A stretch of DNA of 8,942 nucleotides from Ignavibacteriales bacterium (GTDB lineage: Bacteria; Bacteroidota; Ignavibacteria; Ignavibacteriales; Melioribacteraceae): the NCBI GenBank assembly GCA_016929735.1, contig JAFGID010000040.1, positions 1 through 8,942 on the forward strand, given 5' to 3'. The notes beneath the pieces were generated by a model that was not told where the DNA came from, did not search any database, and saw only the letters and a list, made by a program, of their open reading frames with translations. The translations under genes were made by a program, and so were the position numbers. The number at the start of each line of letters is the position of its first letter. Position 1 is the first letter of the stretch. Positions 1-4,696 of the stretch are shown piece by piece.

Positions 1-119
1 AGGAGGCTTTTGAAACAGAGCCTTATGGCTTTTTGCTGAAACCTTTTGAAGAAAAGCAATTATATGCTGCTCTGGAAATGGCCTATTTCAAGCATCAGGA
101 GAAATCAGCGTTAAATTGA
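1..119 (+). CDS. C-terminal end of a response-regulator receiver (CheY-like) domain protein, 5' truncated by the window
   Basis: The open frame from base 3 to the TGA at 117-119 encodes about 38 residues containing PYGFLLKPFEEKQLYAALEM. This matches the end of a CheY-like receiver domain: the LLKPF segment carries the conserved Lys followed by the cis-Pro, and the next helix (EKQLYAALEMAYFKH) is the typical alpha-5. The protein stops only about 12 residues after that helix, so no output domain follows the receiver. It is either a single-domain regulator or the terminal receiver of a hybrid kinase. The phospho-acceptor Asp lies upstream of the window and cannot be checked. A link to the downstream genes is not evident, because a promoter-bearing gap of 128 bp separates them. 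Confidence 0.8.
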   Translation, partial: EAFETEPYGFLLKPFEEKQLYAALEMAYFKHQEKSALN

Positions 120-137
120 AAGAATAATATATATTTT

Positions 138-167
138 ATAATAAATAATCTTTGTAACATTTATTAT
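138..167 (+). terminator. weak AT-only hairpin followed by a T-rich tract, possible terminator of the receiver-domain gene
   Basis: A perfect 9-base inverted repeat (ATAATAAAT at 138-146, ATTTATTAT at 159-167) encloses a 12-base loop, and T-rich sequence follows through about 190. It sits 18 bp after the stop codon of the receiver gene and upstream of the next promoter, the right place for a terminator. The stem has no G-C pair, so it would be weak, and such repeats arise easily in AT-rich DNA. Confidence 0.25.
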
Positions 168-192
168 TATTAGATTTTATTTGATTTTTTCA

Positions 193-223
193 TTAGTCCA
201 CCTAATTTAATGTTATACGTTTG
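193..223 (+). promoter_or_regulatory. Bacteroidota-type promoter (-33/-7) for the lipoprotein gene
   Basis: TACGTTTG at 216-223 matches the Bacteroidota -7 consensus TAnnTTTG exactly. TTAG at 193-196 lies 19 bases upstream and resembles the -33 TTTG element with one mismatch. Transcription would begin about 5-8 bases after 223, leaving a leader of roughly 20 nt that contains AAAGGAG (234-240). This placement argues that the gene starts at the ATG at 248 and not at the in-frame TTG at 221, which lies inside the -7 box. Confidence 0.55.
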
Positions 224-247
224 ATCACAAATGAAAGGAGAAATAAA

Positions 248-712
248 ATGAGTAAAATTGAATTAGTCTTCTGTAATAGAATTACTCCAGTATTTTTGCT
301 TCTTTTTTTAATAACGGCATGTGCGCCATTAATTGGCCCATACAGCCCAACTGCATATAATTATGCGACTTCCTTAAAGGTAGAAACATTGGCTATAATG
401 GATAAAGCTAACGAACCATATTTAAACCATCAATCTTCAGTAGAAGCTCTTGTCATAGAACTTCACAAAGCCCATGAATATGTTAAGGGTGTACCCAGTA
501 ATAGCATTTCGGCAAAACAATGGGAAATACTTATTAAAGAAGATGGTGATCTTTTTGGCAAGTTTATAAAGCGATGGAAAGATAATTCTACTTTGAGCAT
601 GACATTTATTAATGAATTTAAAGGTTTGATAATAGATGCATTCGATGAAATTATTTGTCTTGAAGCAAATAAAAAAAAACCATCAAAATGTAAGTTATAT
701 GGAGGTGAATAG
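248..712 (+). CDS. small predicted lipoprotein of unknown function (154 aa)
   Basis: I do not recognise a named family. The N-terminus is a lipoprotein signal: a short polar segment, a hydrophobic stretch (PVFLLLFLI, residues 14-22) and a lipobox ITAC with the acceptor Cys at residue 25. The mature protein would therefore be lipid-anchored and face the periplasm or outer membrane. The remaining 130 residues look soluble and mostly helical, with WEILIKEDGDLFGKFIKRWK near the middle and two further Cys near the C-terminus. The ATG at 248 is chosen because AAAGGAG lies 7 bases upstream and the longer frame (from 221) would begin inside the predicted promoter. A strong GGAGGT at 701-706, overlapping its 3' end, serves the next gene 2 bp downstream, so the two are probably one transcript. 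Role unknown; possible envelope partner of its neighbour. Confidence 0.8.
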   Translation: MSKIELVFCNRITPVFLLLFLITACAPLIGPYSPTAYNYATSLKVETLAIMDKANEPYLNHQSSVEALVIELHKAHEYVKGVPSNSISAKQWEILIKEDGDLFGKFIKRWKDNSTLSMTFINEFKGLIIDAFDEIICLEANKKKPSKCKLYGGE

Positions 713-714
713 TA

Positions 715-1041
715 ATGAAAACATACGACGATTTTGTAGAAGCTCTGAAAATTGGAGCAAAGGATATGGCAAATGAAATATTTGATGGATTTGAAAATGA
801 AGCAAAGGATGATGTCGAGGCTTTCTTGGAAAGAACAAAAAACGACATGAAAAGATGGACAAACTTACTAGCAAAAGGTGAACTTACACAACATGATTTC
901 AGTGATTTGGTACAAGCAAAGAAAGCACTTGCCGAAATTCATTCCCTAAGACAAATTGGCGTAACTCTAACAAAGCTAGAAAGATTTAGAACTGGGCTTA
1001 TCAATTTAATTATTGATAAGGCATTAACCTTTTTCTTGTAA
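715..1041 (+). CDS. small helical protein of unknown function (108 aa)
   Basis: No family is recognised. The protein begins MKTYDDFVEALKIG, is rich in Asp, Glu and Lys, and appears almost wholly alpha-helical, with no signal peptide and no clear membrane span. The C-terminal LINLIIDKALTFFL is amphipathic and may pack against a partner or a membrane. The ATG lies 8 bases after a strong GGAGGT (701-706) and only 2 bases after the stop of the lipoprotein gene, so it is very likely co-translated with it. A partnership with a lipoprotein suggests an envelope-related role, but the absence of a signal peptide puts this protein in the cytoplasm. Function cannot be assigned from sequence. Confidence 0.7.
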   Translation: MKTYDDFVEALKIGAKDMANEIFDGFENEAKDDVEAFLERTKNDMKRWTNLLAKGELTQHDFSDLVQAKKALAEIHSLRQIGVTLTKLERFRTGLINLIIDKALTFFL

Positions 1042-1361
1042 TTCGAATAACAAACCATTCCACTGAACTAATGAAAATATTGGCTGTCTAATGATCATTA
1101 ATATAGTGAAAATGAGATAATAATAAAATTTGTTCCAATCCTTAATTTTAATTAGAATACTACAATTTATTTTTAAAATTTTGAGTAGATTAAAGAATTG
1201 ACATAGATGGAGGGGAAATAGATAATGGAATTCATTATGTGGCTGAAGAAGGAAAAGATATGAAAAAAAAAATATATTATTTAATGTTTTTTTTAAAGAT
1301 CAGATTAATAAATGATAAAAGAGAAATATATTAAAAAATTAACCAAACAAAAAAATAAGTT
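1042..1361. other. 320-bp AT-rich intergenic region before the ion-channel operon
   Basis: No long gene is visible on either strand. The region holds a 12-base perfect palindrome TAATGATCATTA (1089-1100), a near match to a Bacteroidota -7 element (TAAAATTTG, 1124-1132, one base too long in the spacer), a TTGACA-N17-GATAAT pair (1198-1226), and two mini-ORFs of 12 and 24 codons joined by an ATGA overlap (1225-1263 and 1260-1334). It most likely contains the promoter and leader of the 1362-4277 operon. Confidence 0.6.
1198..1226 (+). promoter_or_regulatory. candidate sigma70-like promoter (TTGACA-N17-GATAAT)
   Basis: TTGACA (1198-1203) matches the classical -35 box exactly. After exactly 17 bases comes GATAAT (1221-1226), which matches the -10 box at 5 of 6 positions. 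This is upstream of the ion-channel operon in the correct orientation, giving a leader of about 130 nt. Bacteroidota housekeeping promoters normally use a different -33/-7 pair, so this may be coincidence or may suit a gene block acquired from another group. AGGGG (1211-1215) in the spacer also looks like a ribosome site for the ATG at 1225. Confidence 0.25.
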
Positions 1362-2651
1362 TTGAAAAAGAAATTACATTACCCCATTTATTCCCCAAAA
1401 CATATTTTACATCTCTTTACTGCTGTAGTAATTAGTTTTGTTGTAAACTATTGGATTATTAAAACTGAACCTAGCTCAATATATGAGCCTTATTTACGAA
1501 GTAAGATTTTCTTTATTGTTGAGATAATTATTTTTGTTTTTGCAGTACTTGTAATATTTGAATTAAAAATATTCATCAGTGTTGAAAAATATTCATTTAA
1601 AAGAATTGAAGACATATTTCAAAACAGCCATGATAAAATCACAATAGATAACAGTAATATACTAAAAGACGAAGTAAGTAACATAGGTTCAATCGCAAAA
1701 AAAACAATAAGTTATTATAGAACAGTAAGGGTTATTGATTTTTTCGAAGAATCGAAAGATACAGCTGACACATCAAGTTATAATGATAAATTATCAGAGA
1801 TAATAAAAGATAATACCGAAACTAACTTTGCATACATTCGATATTGTATTTGGGTAATTCCCATCGTTGGATTTATTGGAACACTTTGGGGGATAATGAA
1901 ATCTGTTTATGGATTTTCATCAATATTAGGAGATGTCGTACCAGGTGAAGAATCTAAAATTTTAATTCAGAGTTTAAGAGATATTAGCGTTGATTTAAGT
2001 ACTGCCTTTGAAACAACATTACCTGCTCTAATAATTAGTGGTATCCTCGCCTTATTTCTTTCACTACTTGACAGAAGTAAGGACAGGTTTCTACTCAAGC
2101 TTGATAAAAGCTTAATTGATAATGTTATTAGTAAGCTTGAGCAACCTTTCAGTATTACAAATTCACACTACTTAAGAATGATTCAGAAAGTTGATAAAAT
2201 TGCGTCCGATTTTAATTTAACAAAGATACAGAAAAACGAAATAATTAATTCCTTGTCTTTCCTAAATTCAGTAAAAATGGAAAGTAATGATTTTGAAAGT
2301 ATTTCTGCAAGTCTTAAATCTAGTAAAGAAGCATGGAACAACTTGAATAATAACTTAACAGAATTCATTTCAATTAACAAAACAATAGAAAAATCTATTT
2401 CAGGATATTCATATAACGATCTAGAAGCTTCGACTATTTTAAAAGATATAAAAGACCTAATGACCCAAACAAAAAGTATGCTAAATGAAAATAGAAATAA
2501 GCAATTAATTTTTCTTCAAGATATGTTTAATAAAATCTCTCAAAATAACAGTCAAATCAATGAGATAAAAAGAATTTTGGAGAATGCAGCCAAAAAAGGA
2601 ATTCCGGTATCCTTGGAAGTATTTCCTTCTATAAAAGGGATTGAAAAATAA
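1362..2651 (+). CDS. MotA/TolQ/ExbB-family proton-channel protein, ZorA-like, with long cytoplasmic tail (429 aa)
   Basis: This is probably the channel-forming A subunit of an ion-driven stator complex in the inner membrane. Four hydrophobic spans are visible: about 14-33, 48-72, 158-184 and 211-236. The last two carry the family signature: IPIVGFIGTLWGIM (166-179) and DLSTAFETTLPALIISG (211-227), the latter with the polar Thr/Ser residues that line the pore in MotA, TolQ and ExbB proteins. Residues 73-157 form the cytoplasmic loop between spans 2 and 3. Residues 237-429 form a long helical, probably coiled-coil cytoplasmic tail, longer than in TolQ or ExbB and recalling Zorya ZorA. The only usable start is TTG at 1362: an in-frame TAA lies at 1356-1358 and the next in-frame ATG is at codon 179, inside span 3. 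The next gene's ATG is 10 bp downstream. Its two partners follow immediately, which supports the assignment. Confidence 0.85.
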   Translation: MKKKLHYPIYSPKHILHLFTAVVISFVVNYWIIKTEPSSIYEPYLRSKIFFIVEIIIFVFAVLVIFELKIFISVEKYSFKRIEDIFQNSHDKITIDNSNILKDEVSNIGSIAKKTISYYRTVRVIDFFEESKDTADTSSYNDKLSEIIKDNTETNFAYIRYCIWVIPIVGFIGTLWGIMKSVYGFSSILGDVVPGEESKILIQSLRDISVDLSTAFETTLPALIISGILALFLSLLDRSKDRFLLKLDKSLIDNVISKLEQPFSITNSHYLRMIQKVDKIASDFNLTKIQKNEIINSLSFLNSVKMESNDFESISASLKSSKEAWNNLNNNLTEFISINKTIEKSISGYSYNDLEASTILKDIKDLMTQTKSMLNENRNKQLIFLQDMFNKISQNNSQINEIKRILENAAKKGIPVSLEVFPSIKGIEK

Positions 2652-2661
2652 CAAGATTACT

Positions 2662-3432
2662 ATGAGAAATAAAAAGAGTATTTCAATATTCAATTTTTCA
2701 TATTTAGATATAATGACTGTATTATTAATTATTTCTCTAATATTGCTATTTTCCATAGCAAGCCTTTTTTCTTTCTTGCCATATCAAGATAAGTTCTTAA
2801 ATGAACTTGTTTTGAAAGAAGACGCTAATAAAAGACTAATAAAAAATTTTGAAGATAAAAAAAGCATTTTAGCATCTTATAACATAAGGTTAAATGAGGA
2901 GATAGATAAAAATCGCAAGATATTACATAAAACACGCTTGACAATCTATGATATGTTAAACATTAAATACGAAGAGTTAAGTTCAAAAGAAAAAACAGAT
3001 TTAAATTCTCTACCTAAACAGATTGAAGACGCAAATGTACAAATTAGGGAATTAAAAAAGCAAGTTGGGGTTTTTCGAAGTAGCTATGTAAAAAGAAGAA
3101 ATGAATGGGTACAACAAATGATGGTAACTGATACTCAAATTTCTCAGCGAATAAATCAAATTCCAATCTTCTATAAAGTAGACAATAGTGGCATGATCGA
3201 TTTTGAAACTGGAAATATGATTAGATTAGACCAAATTATTGAAAAACATAACCCTATAAAAGATGTTTCTTATCCACTTTTTATAGTTGAAAAATCCGGT
3301 TTTAGGTTTTTTAACAATATGTTACAAAATATACAAAATTTAGCTATTCAAAATAAATTGAGAATTGGTTATGAACCCTACAACAAAGATTTAGATGTAA
3401 TTTATGAGGTTTTTGACATTGCTAAGCCATGA
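2662..3432 (+). CDS. ExbD/TolR/ZorB-like single-pass membrane protein, first of two B-type subunits (256 aa)
   Basis: Predicted B subunit of the stator complex. A short basic cytoplasmic N-terminus is followed by FSYLDIMT and one membrane span (about 17-38). Asp16 at the start of the span matches the proton-binding Asp of ExbD, TolR and MotB. Residues 42-160 are a charged, probably coiled-coil periplasmic stalk, and about 165-256 form a small C-terminal domain with YPLFIVEKSGFRFF and LRIGYEPY. No OmpA-like peptidoglycan-binding motif is seen. I chose the ATG at 2662 over the TTG at 2641 because from there the first 19 residues align without a gap to the next gene's N-terminus (MRNKKSISIFNF against MRRKTPIEFFNV), with Asp16 in the same place. 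The gene starts 10 bp after the channel gene and ends in an ATGA overlap (3429-3432) with the second B gene, so translation is coupled. Confidence 0.8.
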   Translation: MRNKKSISIFNFSYLDIMTVLLIISLILLFSIASLFSFLPYQDKFLNELVLKEDANKRLIKNFEDKKSILASYNIRLNEEIDKNRKILHKTRLTIYDMLNIKYEELSSKEKTDLNSLPKQIEDANVQIRELKKQVGVFRSSYVKRRNEWVQQMMVTDTQISQRINQIPIFYKVDNSGMIDFETGNMIRLDQIIEKHNPIKDVSYPLFIVEKSGFRFFNNMLQNIQNLAIQNKLRIGYEPYNKDLDVIYEVFDIAKP

Positions 3433-4277
3433 GAAGAAAAACACCAATAGAGTTTTTTAATGTATCTTTTCTTGATGTAATTACTTCCACTGGAGGTGTA
3501 TTTATTTTTTTAGTTATAATTTTTCTTGGTGCTTTGTTTTTTAATACTGTATTAGATGCGAATAATAAATTATCGATACTTTGGTCAAAAAATCTTGCGT
3601 ATCAAGACAGCATTGATAGTATTGAAAAAGACATTTACAATGAAAATATTAAAATTGATAGTATATCATCACTTAATGAAAATCTTAATTCTAAATTAGG
3701 TATTTACTACAATAATTTACAAATTTTAGGTTCTCGTAATAAACTTGATAGCCTGAGAAAAACTATTTCAGTAAAAAAAGATTCAATAATACTACTTAAA
3801 AGTATTTCCGTTAATATTTATGATAAATTGGAAGGTTTGACAAGTAAAACACCTCAAAGTAATAAACTTAGTTTCTTAAAACCTTCGTTTGATTTAGATA
3901 CAACTTATTTGCATTGGGACTTAATCGTATTAATAACAAATGATAGTCTCTATTTAATGAGGTATACACTTGATTTCACTTATTTTGATTGGTGGAGTAC
4001 CGATAACAAAGAAACAAAAGTTGGAAGACCTAAAAAGGGTGATGGTATTTCTATTAGTAAGGCCACAGAAAATAATAGCAACTTTGTTAAACAGTTAAAT
4101 TCTTTGGAACCAAATAAAGTTGTCTTTGTTTTACTTTACGAAGAATCTATTAATTCTTATCCAATTGTCAGAGACTATATAATTAAAAGTAAAAAAAGAT
4201 TAAGCTTAAAATTTGGAATAGGGAATCCTGAAATACGGTTCCGTAATGATGGATGGTGTCCTAATCCTATATATTAA
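3429..4277 (+). CDS. ExbD/TolR/ZorB-like single-pass membrane protein, second B-type subunit (282 aa)
   Basis: The second B-type partner of the channel protein. It begins MRRKTPIEFFNVSFLDVIT, an ungapped match to the preceding gene's start, with Asp16 at the membrane entry and one span over about 17-40. Residues 43-140 are Asn-, Lys- and Ser-rich and probably form a coiled-coil periplasmic stalk. The C-terminal part (about 150-282) contains HWDLIVLITNDSLYLMRY and, later, NKVVFVLLYEESINSYPIVRDYIIK, which recalls in reduced form the other B protein's YPLFIVEKSGFRFFNNM segment. The extreme C-terminus ends in WCPNPIY. There is no OmpA domain. Outside the N-terminus the two B proteins are clearly different, so this is an old duplication, not a recent copy. 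It is the last gene of the operon; 419 bp of non-coding DNA follow. Confidence 0.78.
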   Translation: MRRKTPIEFFNVSFLDVITSTGGVFIFLVIIFLGALFFNTVLDANNKLSILWSKNLAYQDSIDSIEKDIYNENIKIDSISSLNENLNSKLGIYYNNLQILGSRNKLDSLRKTISVKKDSIILLKSISVNIYDKLEGLTSKTPQSNKLSFLKPSFDLDTTYLHWDLIVLITNDSLYLMRYTLDFTYFDWWSTDNKETKVGRPKKGDGISISKATENNSNFVKQLNSLEPNKVVFVLLYEESINSYPIVRDYIIKSKKRLSLKFGIGNPEIRFRNDGWCPNPIY

Positions 4278-4330
4278 TATCAGAGATTGGAATGAAAAAT
4301 TTTAATGAATGAAAAACTGTTTAAAACACA

Positions 4331-4439
4331 CGGTAAATGCCATTTTGCGGTGCGTGCAAGAAGATTCTTGGTTTTGATTAACCAAGTCCATGGCAGATAA
4401 AAAAGGAAATATATTTAGAATGCCAAACGGCACTTACCG
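4331..4439. repeat. imperfect inverted repeat, 18-base arms, with a small inner hairpin
   Basis: The left arm CGGTAAATGCCATTTTGC (4331-4348) pairs with GCCAAACGGCACTTACCG (4422-4439) at 15 of 18 positions. Two of the mismatches can form G-U type pairs in RNA. Between the arms, CTTGGTT (4367-4373) and AACCAAG (4380-4386) form a perfect 7-base stem with a 6-base loop. No poly-T tract follows either element, so a simple terminator is unlikely. It could be a folded repeat, a recombination site or a structured RNA. Confidence 0.6.
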
Positions 4440-4543
4440 CGGGAATGTTATACACAAGGCTAAAAAACTAGATAAGACAGCGATAAAATGGAAAAATTTT
4501 TGTTTTACGACACACGAAAAAAGAGAAAGGATTGCCGACCAAC

Positions 4544-4603
4544 AAAGCATAAGTTTGGCATCCCTTCCCTCCAAGCTTTGCTTCGCTGCCAAACACATGC
4601 TTT
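4544..4603. repeat. imperfect inverted repeat, 17-base arms around a 26-base loop
   Basis: AAAGCATAAGTTTGGCA (4544-4560) pairs with TGCCAAACACATGCTTT (4587-4603) at 15 of 17 positions, including a perfect TTTGGCA/TGCCAAA core. The loop (4561-4586) contains AAGCTT. The arm composition and the GC-rich flank (ACCGCGCGCAG, 4611-4621) differ from both neighbouring operons. It looks like an interspersed intergenic repeat of the REP kind. Copy number elsewhere in the genome cannot be seen from this window. Confidence 0.65.
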
Positions 4604-4696
4604 CTTTGCCACCGCGCGCAGATTAAGCGGGATTTCTACCGATTATTGAACCGAAAATTGTTAATTTGCGAGATTATTAAATAAGGATTTTAGAAT

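Larger units (their letters stand above)
4278..4696. other. 419-bp non-coding spacer with nested inverted repeats
   Basis: The spacer lies between the ion-channel operon and the restriction-modification operon. It carries two inverted repeats (listed separately), a short inner hairpin and a more GC-rich patch (about 4530-4640) that contrasts with the AT-rich operon to its left. A 78-codon open frame at 4390-4626 runs through both repeat regions and is judged spurious. The last 75 bases probably hold the promoter of the mod operon: TTAATTTG at 4661-4668 matches the Bacteroidota -7 consensus in 5 of 6 fixed positions, but no good -33 partner is seen. AAGGA (4683-4687) may be the mod ribosome site. 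Confidence 0.6.

Noticed and set aside
221..247. Upstream TTG start extending the lipoprotein by 9 residues
   Set aside because: It falls inside the -7 promoter element, and the extension would place a charged segment ahead of a normal lipoprotein signal. The ATG at 248 has a proper ribosome site.
4367..4386. CTTGGTT/AACCAAG hairpin as a rho-independent terminator for the motor operon
   Set aside because: The stem is only 7 bp with modest GC, and no T tract follows it.
4441..4455. GTTATAC near 4447 as an integron attC core site
   Set aside because: It does not fit the GTTRRRY core, and no matching partner core or cassette array is visible.
4390..4626. 78-codon + strand open frame in the spacer before mod
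   Set aside because: It runs straight through one arm of the first inverted repeat and all of the second. Its C-terminal half simply translates the hairpin, no ribosome site precedes it, and the protein resembles no family.
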